Positions 22,724-32,001 of a stretch of 64,000 nt of DNA are shown one piece after another (position 1 is the stretch's first letter; every line of letters starts with the position of its first letter). The position numbers were made by a program, and so were the translations under genes. The DNA is taken from assembly GCA_024336345.1 (NCBI GenBank), contig JANFOG010000007.1, forward strand, positions 1,240,001 through 1,304,000. Direction: 5' to 3'. The notes under the pieces were generated by a model, which saw only the letters and a program-made list of their open reading frames with translations, ran no database searches and was not told the origin of the DNA. The stretch is from Mariannaea sp. PMI_226 (taxonomy: Eukaryota > Ascomycota > Sordariomycetes > Hypocreales > Nectriaceae).

Positions 22724-24410
22724 CTAGAAAGGGGAGCTATTCCGGGTAGGGGCCGGAATAATAGAGACAGCAGAGGAGGCACGAGTCTTAGTCAGAATAA
22801 GACCAATAGAGGTATCAAGCCAGCTAGCTATAGAGGGCTCCAGCAGCTCTTGGAGTTTCTTATAGGTCTTAGCTGTTTCCTTTTCCATAAGTCCTCCAGC
22901 AGAAAAGACTAAGGGATGAAAGTATCTGCCCAAGCAGGCATATTTCCTTCTTTTGTCTTCTGCTGCTTTAGAAAGGGTCTTGTGGGCTTCTTCTTTAGCT
23001 GAAATAGCTGAAATAGCCACGATCTTAACATTGTAGAAATACTGGCTATTCCCTAGCGAAGCGGCGAAGTCTGGTCGGCGGTCCGTTTCCCGGATATGGG
23101 GCTCCAATTCCACAGCTAGATTAATCTTGCAAGAGAGGGCATTTTTAAAGGCATAGACTATTTGGTTGTGGCGGGAGGTCCATTTCCTATTAGCTGCCTT
23201 ACACATATCTTCATGGTTGTAGCTAGCTAGGCTGCCGCATTTGCTATAGCTATTCCCTATAGAAATAGTAGGTAAAAGGAAGCGATTTCTTATAGCTTCG
23301 GTGGCTTCTGGGTCTGCAAGGGTATGTTGTTTTTGGGTAGGCAAGACCCCAAGCCACTTACGGCTTAGATAGCTACTGTTTTCTAGTAGGGCAGGCAGCT
23401 GGGCAGGTGGGAGGGTGGTTTCTAGTCTCTCGAGTTGTTCCTTATTGCTAGTTGCTAGGATTTCTTGGGCAGTTGGAATTGAGCCCGTTTTGGGACCGAA
23501 AGGGGAGCTATTCAGTAGGGAAAAGCTAGGGGTTATGTTGGCTATGACCTTCCTAGCTGATTCTTTGGCTGCTTGGTATAGCCCGTCAGCTAGGTCCTTG
23601 TGTATAGGGATTCCGAAGCCCCCGTTCCTAGCCGGCAGGGCTATTAGGTCCGGGTTTAAGACTGGAAGCTGATCTCCTGGGCCTCTAGAAGCTAGCTGCT
23701 GCAAGGCTCCTTCTATAGCCTTATCAGCTATTTCCCATAGGTCTTCCAAGCATAAGGGGTTTAGCTGTCTAAGGAGGTGTCTTAGAAGAAGGTGAATACT
23801 GCCTCTTAGTAATAGCAAGCTATACTATTTAGGCATTTCTAAAACAGTCTCTATAGTCTTCTTTAGAAGGGATATTCTATTGGATAGGAAATCTCTTCTA
23901 GAAGCAATAGGACCTATATAGGAGCCTAGGATAGCTGTTCCTTCTGACCTTAGCTGCTGGATGCTAGTTTCCTTACTTTTCCATAGGTTCAGTTGGAAGG
24001 GTGACTGTTGGAAGATTCATTCTGCTGTTTCTAGCGTTTTGCCTTCTTCCTTATCTAAGGAATAGACATCATTTAGATAGGCCACAAAGGTTGACCCTAG
24101 AAGAGCTGCCGCAAGGGCCTCTAATAGAGGGCGAAAAGCTAGTAAAAATAGCAAGGGGCCAAAGGGATCTCCCTGTCTGACTCCTTAGGCAGAAGCTATA
24201 GCTATTCCCCCAGCTATTAGTAAGAGGCTAGCTTGATTATATGCCTAATAAGCTGCTCTATATAATGCTGGAGCATATTTAGCTATAGTAGCTGCTATAG
24301 TAGCCTGATCTGTGTTATTAAAGGCATTATATATATCTAAGGAAGACATATAGGACCAGTTGCCGCTATATATAGCTTCTTCCATAAGGAAAATAGCAGG
24401 TTCCGCGCCT
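22724..24410 (-). mobile_element. Decayed non-LTR retrotransposon (reverse transcriptase relic)
   Basis: The minus strand reads a long open stretch (23818-22724) resembling the C-terminal part of LINE-type polyproteins, with a Cys/His cluster followed by SRHNQIVYAF. Upstream, 24410-24000 contains RT-like pieces: DPFGPLLFLLAF and FVAYLNDVYSL, where the catalytic YxDD Asp reads Asn, a G-to-A change typical of RIP. Several stop codons separate the pieces, so the element is dead. Confidence 0.7.
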
Positions 24411-24521
24411 CCTAGGGTATTGTAAGAAGATGCCGACTGCTTAGCGACCGTTCGCCGAGCGCCCGGCGAATCCTGGGGTAAGCCCCGGTTAAACTTTGGG
24501 TAATCCTAAATAATATAATAG

Positions 24522-24552
24522 CTTGCCGAACGGTGCCTGACCGCTCGGCAAG
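24522..24552. repeat. Imperfect inverted repeat
   Basis: Arms CTTGCCGAACGGT and ACCGCTCGGCAAG (one mismatch) flank a 5-nt centre, GC rich within AT-rich DNA. Possibly a transposon terminus or small non-autonomous element; the role is unknown. Confidence 0.55.
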
Positions 24553-24609
24553 TTGAAGTCTAATGACATAATATAACCTACCCTTGAGTCTTGATATTAC
24601 CCTGGCCAA

Positions 24610-25215
24610 TATCCCTTATAATTCTTCAATTTCTATACCCTTCCGGGTGGCTAGCGCGAAATCAGGATGAAAAGGATCACCCAATAAGCATTAGCTTAGG
24701 CCGAAAGCTCAGCGAATATTGCCCGATAGCTCGCCAAAAATGTAAAAACACCATACCCCCAGGAAGCTATATATAAGGATAGCTCAAAAGAGATTAGCTA
24801 GTTAATTACGGAAAAAGCGAAATGAGGCAGAAGATAAATACCATTATATACTATATCATACTCCTCCCAATTGTTATTAATACCACCATAAGAACATTAT
24901 TAAACATTTGATAAGGGCTTAGTAAATAATTACTAATAGGATAATAATATCTAAAAAAGAGGAATACTATAAGCAATCCTCAAGATAGTAGCTTAATAAT
25001 AGGCAATATAATCATAGATGCAGGCAATATAGACATAATTGCTATAATAATTATTAGAATAAACGCCTAATGATTATAAGAAAGGGCAGGATAAGCCTAG
25101 AGAATTAGAGCATTGGAATTATAATAAACCCCCATTCTATAATTATTAGGTCTTAAAAGATAGTGTCATAAGCATCCAAATAGATAATTGGATTAAGGCT
25201 ATAGAATTAGAAAAC
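24610..25215. other. AT-rich flank left of the gypsy element
   Basis: No intact gene. The minus strand at 25215-25060 weakly resembles the continuation of the Fot1-like transposase found right of the gypsy element (a LDAYDTI stretch where the family has an LDG-H-SH motif). This fits one old element split by the insertion; support is modest. Confidence 0.35.
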
Positions 25216-25407
25216 TGTTACAAGGAAAAAAGATCACAGGGTTATAAGCAGCTAGGTATAGAGAAATAAGGTGCCGGCGGCTATATTCCAAGACTGAAGC
25301 TTGCAGCTTCAAGGGTTTTGCTAGCACTGTGCAAATATGAAGGGTTGCCACGGTGAAACCGTGGCTAAACCTCGGCGAAGGGTCGGCGACCCGTTTGCCC
25401 TGTTACA
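25216..25407 (-). repeat. 3' LTR of gypsy element
   Basis: 192 bp, read on the minus strand from TGTAACAGGG to CTTGTAACA, matching the other LTR base for base by eye. It contains a perfect hairpin, GCCACGGT-GAA-ACCGTGGC, and a GAAGCTTGCAGCTTC inverted repeat. Confidence 0.95.
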
Positions 25408-25426
25408 ATTATCCTCCCCTCCTAGA
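25408..25426 (-). other. Polypurine tract
   Basis: Immediately before the 3' LTR the minus strand reads AGGAGGGGAGGATAAT. A purine run in this position is the usual primer for plus-strand DNA synthesis in LTR retroelements. Confidence 0.75.
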
Positions 25427-25723
25427 GCGGCGGTCCCCGCTGCGGCGTTTGTGGGTCGTTTCCGGAGCGAACGCCGGCATCGCCAACGCCGAAATGCCGT
25501 TGTGTCTTTGGCTTCAGTTGGCAGCTGTTCGTCAGCCGTTCGAATGTTAGCCCGCTACGCGGTTTGTTTACATTGGCGCTTAGACCACCTTTCGCGTGCA
25601 TATAGCCACAGTTTCGCCCGCTTGTTTTTCTTCTCCTTCTCTCAACCGCGCCTTTCACTATTTTTCTCTCGCTTGCGCTTTTGCTTCACCCCCGATTCCT
25701 CATTTTTTCGCCAGCATTTCGTC

Positions 25724-26630
25724 ATGTCTTCGTCTTTTGCCGCTGTCGTCCCAACCAAGTTGTGGTGCCTCCACTGCTTGCGAACCGCCGTGAAATCGGC
25801 GAAGAAACGGGAGGTTTTCGGTACCGCAGTCGTGGAGATTGGCTGCAAGTTCGACGGTGCCCGGAGCAAGCGTTGCATACAATGCAACAAGCGAAACGAT
25901 ACGTGTGACCCAGTGAGTCCCCTTCTATCCTGTCCCTTTTCGCCTGTGTTTCGCTAGGCTGACAGTAGTGCTGTAGGTCTCTGCGGGAATGGCTGGGGAT
26001 GCTCATGACCTTGGCGTTCTTCTGGCGTTTCTCGAGCGAATCGTCAACGAAGTCAACCCGAACATCGACAGTGACGATGAAGAGGATGACGAGGAGGAGA
26101 CCGGCTACCTTTTTTCCCGGGCGACTCGTGCGCGGGTCGCCGGTCTTTCGCTTCCGCTTCTGGAGGCGTTCGACCATGCCGAACTTGCCCATCGCTCGGG
26201 GCATGGGTTGACTGGGGCTGTCAAGGCCCGAAAGGTAAGAGGTCAAGGTCTTAGTGATGTTATCGCCACTGACTCGCCATGCTTTCAGGAGGCCGTCGCC
26301 GCCTACCAGCAATACATGCTGCAGCGTCAGCAGCTGCTGGCGCTGCAGACTCCTGGCCCGGCTTTCGGTTGTGTATGTCTGGTCCTTCTGCATGCTTTCG
26401 CCTTGCTTTCGCTAACTGTTCGCCAGGCGGGGTACGAGCAATTGCGGGCTCAATAGGAGAAGACGCAAATGCAGCGCCTCCAGGCGACTGACCCGGGTTT
26501 CGCCACCTGGGCGGTGGCTGTTCGTGGGCTCTTCCCGGCCCTCGAGCAGGCCCTTGCTGCCGACGAGTGGAACCCAGAAGCTGGGACAGAGCTTCTGGGG
26601 GCTTTCCCCATCCCTTTGCCCACCGTTTAG
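25724..26630 (+). pseudogene. Antisense accessory ORF of the gypsy element, cysteine-rich, spliced, with premature stop
   Basis: Lies between pol and the 3' LTR but on the opposite strand. Exons 25724-25912, 25977-26234, 26289-26372 and 26427-26630 join in frame with GT-AG introns and branch-like GCTGAC or CTAAC. Exon 1 encodes paired Cys motifs (CLHCL; RCIQCNKRNDTCDP), suggesting zinc binding. Exon 2 starts with a helical region (LLAFLERIVNEV) and a long acidic run (SDDEEDDEEE). A TAG at 26454-26456 interrupts exon 4, yet the frame continues protein-like to a second TAG at 26628-26630, so the stop looks secondary (CAG to TAG). Not part of the standard gag-pol set; function unknown. Confidence 0.65.
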
Positions 26631-26801
26631 GTGGTTTTTCGCTTGGCTTTCGGTGTCCCTTCGGGGCGTTTTGTGTGCGTGTGGTTGGGGCTGGCTGGTT
26701 GCCAGCAGATCGTTGGTCTTTCGTGGGCCCTTAGGGGCAGATTAGTTGTGTTGTTTCTGTTTTCTTGTGGCCTGCGGGCGGGGCGCTGTCCCCTTTCAAT
26801 T

Positions 26802-29800
26802 TCATGTGGTGACCTTTGCTCTTTGCCTCTTGCTGTGTCTTGTCTTTCCCTTCGTTGGGGTTTCGCTATCTCTTCGCTTGTGCTTCCTTTGTGACCTCAT
26901 CCTCTGGATGGCTTGTTGTGCGTTGGTCATGTCCTCTTCTGCAACCCATTGGTTATATTCCGTAGGCCAGCCTTTCCATTTGACCAAAAAGTGTATTTGG
27001 CCTTGGAAGGCTTTCTCCTCTTTCACTTCTTCTATTTCCCATTCGCCTTCATCTTCTTCTAGGTCTGGCATCGGTAGCTGTTCGCCGGCTCCTCGCCGTA
27101 GCTTCCATGGCTCCAGAAGGCTGATGTGGAACACATTGTGCAGCCGTCTATATTTTTCAGGGAGTGCCAGTCTGTACGCTTGTTTCCCTATGGTCTCTAG
27201 GATCTTGAAAGGCCCTATGAAGCGAGGTGCTAGCTTTCGTCTTCCTTCCTTCAGTCTTAGGTTCTTAGTTGATAGACCCACTAGGTCGCCCCTCTTGAGG
27301 GTCAGTTCTTCGTGACGTTTATTGTAGTGTTTCGCTTGCCTTTCGACAGCGTTTTGCCAGTGGTTCCTCATTGTCTCTCGTAGCTCTGCTAACTTAGCTA
27401 TTCTGGCCGTTGCTTCGGGGACCTTCCCCTCCGTGACATCGTCCTCGATGTCAACACGAAGCTCTGGGTGATACCCCATAAGTGCTTGAAAAGGCGATAT
27501 GCCTATAGTGGCATTCCTTGCGTTATTATATGCAAATTGAGCTGTCTGCAGCAATGCTGGCCATATGACCTGTGCCCCGTCAATAAAGCAACGTAAATAG
27601 TGTTCCAGGACCTGGTTAGTCCGTTCCGTTTGCCCATCGGTTTGGGGGTGAAACGCTGTCGAAAGCCTCTGTTTTATCTTGCTATGGAAACAGACTTCTG
27701 ACCAGAATTTGCTTGTGAATACAGGACCCCTATCGGAGACAATGCCCCTCGGCGTCCCATATTTTAGCTCAACCTCTGTATGGATAAGGTGGGCTAAGTC
27801 AACAGCATTCATCGTCATATTAACAGGGAAGAATAGTGCGAACTTCGTGAACCTATCCACAATGACGAGAATAGCATCAACTTCCTCTCCTTTCCACATT
27901 GCTAGAGGCAGTCCGGTTATGAAATCCATAGACAGTTCGTCCATGGGTCGCTGGGGTATCGGCAGGGATTCGAGGCGGCCATAGGGTCGATGCCTTCGCG
28001 CAACCACCCCTTGGCATGTGCCGCAGCCTTGGATATATTCTCTTACGTCTTGGTCAATGCGGTGCCAGTGGAATTTCCTATGGATGAGTTCAATTGTTCT
28101 TTCTATCCCGAAATGCCCAGCCAAAGGGTCATCATGAAACAGCTGTAAAAGCTCTGTCTTGAGGGCAGTTTCCTCTGGGATGAAAATACGGTTCTTATGC
28201 ATTAGAATGTCTTTTGGGTTTACTGACCAAACAGGGGACTTTCCCCGACTTTTCGGTTGCTTTTCGCTGGCAATTCGCCGCTTACACTCTGGGTCCCGTT
28301 CTTGCGCCTCCTTAATCTGGTCTATCAGGGGCTGGGATACACCAGGATCATACACAGCTTCTTGGCATAGGGCCTCTCTCGCCTCTTGCCTCGAGATAAA
28401 TCGTTCGCGACCGATTTTCTCACGGGTCCAGTCTACCCAACAGTCGCTATGCGAGGCATTTTCGCCACCATTTCGCCGACTACACGCCTGGGTCTCCTCG
28501 ACCCTTAAAGACATCTCGTCACACGTGCTGCAAGCCAGGGTATGTTCCTCCCTCAAAGACATCTCGTCACGCTTGGACTGGCTACGAGCCCAAGGCCTCT
28601 CGCCCTGTAAAGACATCTCGTCATGCTCGTCTTTCCCTCCGGCCTTATTGCAGCTCACCTGCTGCACAAGCCGTTGCTGTAGGGGAGATAATAGGTAGGT
28701 ATTCGCCACCTCTTCGGCCTCGTATTCCGGCTTTCTCGAAGGGGGATCCGCAGGGTTACTCTTGCCCGTACGGTGCTTAATCACAAAGTCAAATGGTGTC
28801 AGATACATGCACCATCTTGCTTGTCTGCCATTCAATTTTGGCTGCCTCATAAATGATTGTAGATTCTGATGGTCTGAGAGGACTTCCACGGGGTTCGCCG
28901 CCCCTTCGACGTAGTGTCGCCAGTGTTTAAATGACTCAACAATAGCTAGCATTTCTTGGTCCGGCGTGCCGTAATTTAATTCAGCCCCATTGAACTTCCG
29001 TGACCAGAAGGCAATAGGGTGGTATCTCCCTTCGCTATCAGGCTGTGAGATTATTCCTGCCATTGCAAACTTCGATGCATCCGTCTCGATTCGGATCGGT
29101 GCTCGTGGATCATAGTGTCGTAATAGTGGCGCCTTCTGAAAGGCGGCTTTTAGCTGGGTAAATGCCAGTCTTTCGGCATCTGTGAGGGTAACTGCCCCGG
29201 GCTTCTTGCCATTGTGGCTTCCTTTCAGGAGTGCATGCAGCGGCGCTGCAAGGTGTGAGTAGCTATAAATAAACCTTCGATAGAAGTTACAGAATCCTAG
29301 GAAGACCTGGATTTCTCGATAGGTTTCTGGCTCCTTCCATGAGGCAACCATTTCTACCCTCTTGGGGTCCATCGAAACGCCGGCGTTTGACAGGATATAG
29401 CCTAGGAATTCGACCTTGTCTTGGTAAAACTCGCATTTTGAGGGTTTGGCATAAAGCTCGGCTTCCCTTAACCGTTCTAGGACTTCCCGTATGTGCTGTG
29501 TGTGTGTCTCGCGGCCCTTGGAGAAGATGAGGATATCATCCAGATACGCCACACAAACGGTATCTAATAGCCCCTGTAACGCCTGGTGGATATAATGTTG
29601 GAAAGTGGCAGGAGCATTGGTCAACCCAAAAGGCATAACCAAATATTCAAAATGCCCATATCTAGTGCGAAAGGCTGTCTTCCATTCGTCTCCTTCCTTA
29701 ATACGAATGCGATAGTAAGCATCTTTGACGTCAATTTTTGTAAAATAGGTGGCTCCTGACACTCGGTCTAGGATTTCCGAAATCAAGGGTAAAGGGTAGC

Positions 29801-30683
29801 GATTCTTCTCCGTAACCTTGTTGAGCCCTCGATAGTCAATGCAGAGCCGCAAGCTTCCATCTTTCTTAGGGACAAATAGAATAGGAGCTCCAGCTGGGCT
29901 TTTGGAAGGGCGTATGCGACCGTTCGCCAGGCTTTCGTCGAGGTATCCCCGCAGTTCCGCTAATTCGGCAGGGGATAATGGATAGATAGGGCCATGCGGT
30001 GGCGTCTGGTCAGGTAGAAGGTCGATAGCATGGTCTGTGGCTTTGTGCCTAGGTAGGATGCTTGAGTTCTCACTTTCAAAGACATCGCTGAAGTCTTGTA
30101 GTTCTATAGGGATGGCATGTTTTCCCTGGGTATTCGCCTGCTCCTCGCCGGGCAATAGGAAGGGTTCCGGCATAGCTGATACATAGTAAACCACAGCAGC
30201 ATTCCGGCAACGTTTTATAAAGGTTGGGGCCTTAAGGATTTTAATCCTCTTAGGATCCTGCTCAAACCACCACTGTTGACTTGGGGATAGGTAAATGCGT
30301 TGGCATTTTAGGGTGGTCTGTGACAATAATACAGGGCTTCCCCAGGGATTCGGGTCCCTATCGATACCGACACAAAGTCGTGTAAAGGATCGGGTAGTGC
30401 CACGAGAGTCGGTCATCGCGAGGGGGACTTCCCACACGTTATAAGTAGGGATTTTGAGCCCTCCTGCAGCCTCTAAACTAGGCCCCTTAGCTTTACTTTG
30501 TCGGAGGCCCTGCTGTTGTGCAAAGGTCTCACTAATTAGGTCTACCTCGGCGCAGGTGTCGAGATCCGCATGTGTTTCGATAGGGTTTCGCCCCGTTATC
30601 ATCACATCAACGTGGAATCGGGTAGCCACCTCAACTTGGGTGTGTATAGCTGGCGGCGAGGTGGATACCCCAGCTACTTGTCG
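26802..30683 (-). CDS. Pol polyprotein of gypsy element (protease, RT, RNase H, integrase, chromodomain)
   Basis: Reached from gag by -1 frameshift at 30683; 1293 codons are open. In order: aspartic protease with DTCAEVD, where the family normally has D-S/T-G; reverse transcriptase with FGLTNAPATFQ and the catalytic YLDD; RNase H (RIETDASKFAMAGIISQ); integrase HHCC zinc region (H and H in DDPLAGHFGIERTIELIHRK, then C-x2-C in GCGTCQG) and DDE core (MDFITGLP, VSDRGPVFTSKFW, HPQTDGQTERTNQ); GPY/F module (RFIGPFKILE); and a C-terminal chromodomain (FLVKWKGWPTEYNQW) that marks chromoviruses. Chromodomains of this type direct integration to chromatin marks in related elements. Apart from the protease change, nothing suggests loss of function. 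Confidence 0.93.
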   Translation of the reverse strand, partial: RQVAGVSTSPPAIHTQVEVATRFHVDVMITGRNPIETHADLDTCAEVDLISETFAQQQGLRQSKAKGPSLEAAGGLKIPTYNVWEVPLAMTDSRGTTRSFTRLCVGIDRDPNPWGSPVLLSQTTLKCQRIYLSPSQQWWFEQDPKRIKILKAPTFIKRCRNAAVVYYVSAMPEPFLLPGEEQANTQGKHAIPIELQDFSDVFESENSSILPRHKATDHAIDLLPDQTPPHGPIYPLSPAELAELRGYLDESLANGRIRPSKSPAGAPILFVPKKDGSLRLCIDYRGLNKVTEKNRYPLPLISEILDRVSGATYFTKIDVKDAYYRIRIKEGDEWKTAFRTRYGHFEYLVMPFGLTNAPATFQHYIHQALQGLLDTVCVAYLDDILIFSKGRETHTQHIREVLERLREAELYAKPSKCEFYQDKVEFLGYILSNAGVSMDPKRVEMVASWKEPETYREIQVFLGFCNFYRRFIYSYSHLAAPLHALLKGSHNGKKPGAVTLTDAERLAFTQLKAAFQKAPLLRHYDPRAPIRIETDASKFAMAGIISQPDSEGRYHPIAFWSRKFNGAELNYGTPDQEMLAIVESFKHWRHYVEGAANPVEVLSDHQNLQSFMRQPKLNGRQARWCMYLTPFDFVIKHRTGKSNPADPPSRKPEYEAEEVANTYLLSPLQQRLVQQVSCNKAGGKDEHDEMSLQGERPWARSQSKRDEMSLREEHTLACSTCDEMSLRVEETQACSRRNGGENASHSDCWVDWTREKIGRERFISRQEAREALCQEAVYDPGVSQPLIDQIKEAQERDPECKRRIASEKQPKSRGKSPVWSVNPKDILMHKNRIFIPEETALKTELLQLFHDDPLAGHFGIERTIELIHRKFHWHRIDQDVREYIQGCGTCQGVVARRHRPYGRLESLPIPQRPMDELSMDFITGLPLAMWKGEEVDAILVIVDRFTKFALFFPVNMTMNAVDLAHLIHTEVELKYGTPRGIVSDRGPVFTSKFWSEVCFHSKIKQRLSTAFHPQTDGQTERTNQVLEHYLRCFIDGAQVIWPALLQTAQFAYNNARNATIGISPFQALMGYHPELRVDIEDDVTEGKVPEATARIAKLAELRETMRNHWQNAVERQAKHYNKRHEELTLKRGDLVGLSTKNLRLKEGRRKLAPRFIGPFKILETIGKQAYRLALPEKYRRLHNVFHISLLEPWKLRRGAGEQLPMPDLEEDEGEWEIEEVKEEKAFQGQIHFLVKWKGWPTEYNQWVAEEDMTNAQQAIQRMRSQRKHKRRDSETPTKGKTRHSKRQRAKVTT

Positions 30684-30689
30684 TTTCCC
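30647..30689 (-). promoter_or_regulatory. -1 programmed ribosomal frameshift signal (slippery heptamer plus hairpin)
   Basis: In gag frame the minus strand reads AAG GGA AAC, giving the canonical slippery heptamer G GGA AAC (30689-30683). A 6-nt spacer (GACAAG) is followed by a hairpin with stem TAGCTGG (30676-30670) and CCAGCTA (30653-30647) and a 16-nt loop; the stem begins with the gag stop codon TAG. After slipping back one base, translation continues exactly in the pol frame (RQVAGVST). All parts are directly visible. Confidence 0.9.
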
Positions 30690-31771
30690 TTCTTCTCTGT
30701 GGAGAGCTGTGGGCATTGATCTCGTAAGTGGTTTTCGCTATTGCAGTGAAAGCATCGCGGCCGCTGGAAGTTATTTCTAGCGTGCAGACCTCTCTGGGTC
30801 GTAGATGATGGTCTGCCGTTCCACTGACTATTCCTAGGCGAATCGGTGTAGTTCCGTCGTGGGTTCTTAGAAGAATTATATTGGTCTTCTCTTGGAAGGT
30901 GGCGTTTTCGCTTATAGGGCATGGAGTCCCAATATCTAGTAGCCAAGGCCACCATATCTTCGCGGGTTTCCGGCAGAGCCGGGCTATGGAGGTTGATGTG
31001 ATCTTGTAGTTGGTTTTGGAGCTTAGCATAGAAGGATAGTGCCCGTTGCTTTTCGGGGGGTCTTTCGAAGTGTTTCTCTAGCGAATCGAGGTAGATGTGG
31101 AAGTCAGAAGGTGACTGTCCATCGCGTTGTCGGGCATTTTCTAGTTGCCTCATCAATAGAGGTTCCCGGTTGCTAGAATCCTTAATGAGTACTAAGGTCC
31201 ATTGCTTAAAGGAATCCCAGTTATCTTCAAGGTCTCCCCGGTCTTGATCATCCTGTTCGTCAAGGTATCGGTCCCATCTCGCCCTGCATTCGCCATCCAT
31301 ATTGTCTAGCGCTAGAAGGATTTTCTTAAAGTCACGTCGGTATCGCTTCTTTGCTCCAGCAAATGCTCGCTGTAAATCGCTAAGCCAGTCATCACGTTTT
31401 CGCAAGGTTGTTAAGTGCGATAGGCGGGGAATGTTTCTGATTCGGATCTCTCCACCACTACTCGAGTTGGATGAATGAGAGGATCGCCGGGTTCTCGCCG
31501 CTGATTCGCCGGGTATAATACCACCGATCTCCTTTAATAGAGCCGCTTCTTGCTTGCGCAACTCCTTTAGTGTCTTGAGCTGCTGGATGCGACTGCGGAC
31601 AGCTTGTTGTTGCTGGATTAGGTCTATGCCTTCTTGGCTGGAGTTATCGGAGATGGCGGTGACTTCTTGGATAGTGCTTTGTTGAGCGATATCGTCGAGG
31701 ATTTCCGTCGCGATATCGGATGGTGCTTTCGGCGCCGGTTCGCCCACATTTCGTCGTCTGCTCGGCGCCAT
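30674..31771 (-). CDS. Gag capsid/nucleocapsid protein of gypsy element
   Basis: 365 residues. The body holds a retrotransposon capsid-like helical region with LSFYAKLQNQLQDHI, and the C-terminus has a CCHC zinc knuckle (CFHCNSENHLRDQC). The start is only 37 nt after the 5' LTR, an unusually short leader. The stop overlaps the frameshift hairpin, so a minority of ribosomes should make Gag-Pol (inference from the site). Intact. Confidence 0.92.
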   Translation of the reverse strand: MAPSRRRNVGEPAPKAPSDIATEILDDIAQQSTIQEVTAISDNSSQEGIDLIQQQQAVRSRIQQLKTLKELRKQEAALLKEIGGIIPGESAARTRRSSHSSNSSSGGEIRIRNIPRLSHLTTLRKRDDWLSDLQRAFAGAKKRYRRDFKKILLALDNMDGECRARWDRYLDEQDDQDRGDLEDNWDSFKQWTLVLIKDSSNREPLLMRQLENARQRDGQSPSDFHIYLDSLEKHFERPPEKQRALSFYAKLQNQLQDHINLHSPALPETREDMVALATRYWDSMPYKRKRHLPREDQYNSSKNPRRNYTDSPRNSQWNGRPSSTTQRGLHARNNFQRPRCFHCNSENHLRDQCPQLSTEKKGNDK

Positions 31772-31808
31772 TTCGTCTATAGGTAGCTGTAGGGAGAAGC
31801 TTCAGAAT
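31772..31808 (-). other. 5' leader / candidate primer-binding region
   Basis: The 37-nt leader directly after the 5' LTR begins ATTCTGAAGCTTC on the minus strand. It lacks the TGG expected for ordinary tRNA priming. The minus-strand LTR contains AAGCTTCAG, complementary to CTGAAGCTT here, which would allow Tf1-like self-priming. Part of that match is the palindrome AAGCTT, so support is weak. Confidence 0.4.
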
Positions 31809-32000
31809 TGTTACAAGGAAAAAAGATCACAGGGTTATAAGCAGCTAGGTATAGAGAAATAAGGTGCCGGCGGCTATATTCCAAGACTGAAGCTTGCAGC
31901 TTCAAGGGTTTTGCTAGCACTGTGCAAATATGAAGGGTTGCCACGGTGAAACCGTGGCTAAACCTCGGCGAAGGGTCGGCGACCCGTTTGCCCTGTTACA
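31809..32000 (-). repeat. 5' LTR of gypsy element
   Basis: 192-bp copy identical by eye to 25216-25407. It should contain the promoter and RNA start for gag-pol. TG and CA ends are present. Confidence 0.95.
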
Positions 32001-32001
32001 A

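Larger units (their letters stand above)
25216..32000 (-). mobile_element. Ty3/gypsy LTR retrotransposon, chromovirus type, near-intact
   Basis: 6785 bp bounded by 192-bp LTRs that look identical by eye, so insertion is recent. Read on the minus strand: 5' LTR (32000-31809), 37-nt leader, gag, a -1 frameshift site, pol (protease, RT, RNase H, integrase, chromodomain), an antisense accessory ORF, a polypurine tract and the 3' LTR (25407-25216). LTRs start TG and end CA. No matching target-site duplication flanks the element (AAAAC on the left, ATAGC on the right). It seems free of the RIP-like decay of its neighbours. Confidence 0.95.

Noticed and set aside
24412..24480. Possible tRNA because of GGCGAATCC-like text
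   Set aside because: No cloverleaf stems or anticodon arm could be formed around it.
25216..25407. CRISPR-like reading of the short palindromes in the LTR
   Set aside because: Only two inverted repeats within an LTR, no spaced array, and the organism is a fungus.
25722..26393. 223-codon minus-strand ORF in the gypsy element
   Set aside because: It is antisense to the spliced accessory ORF, which has proper splice sites and Cys motifs.
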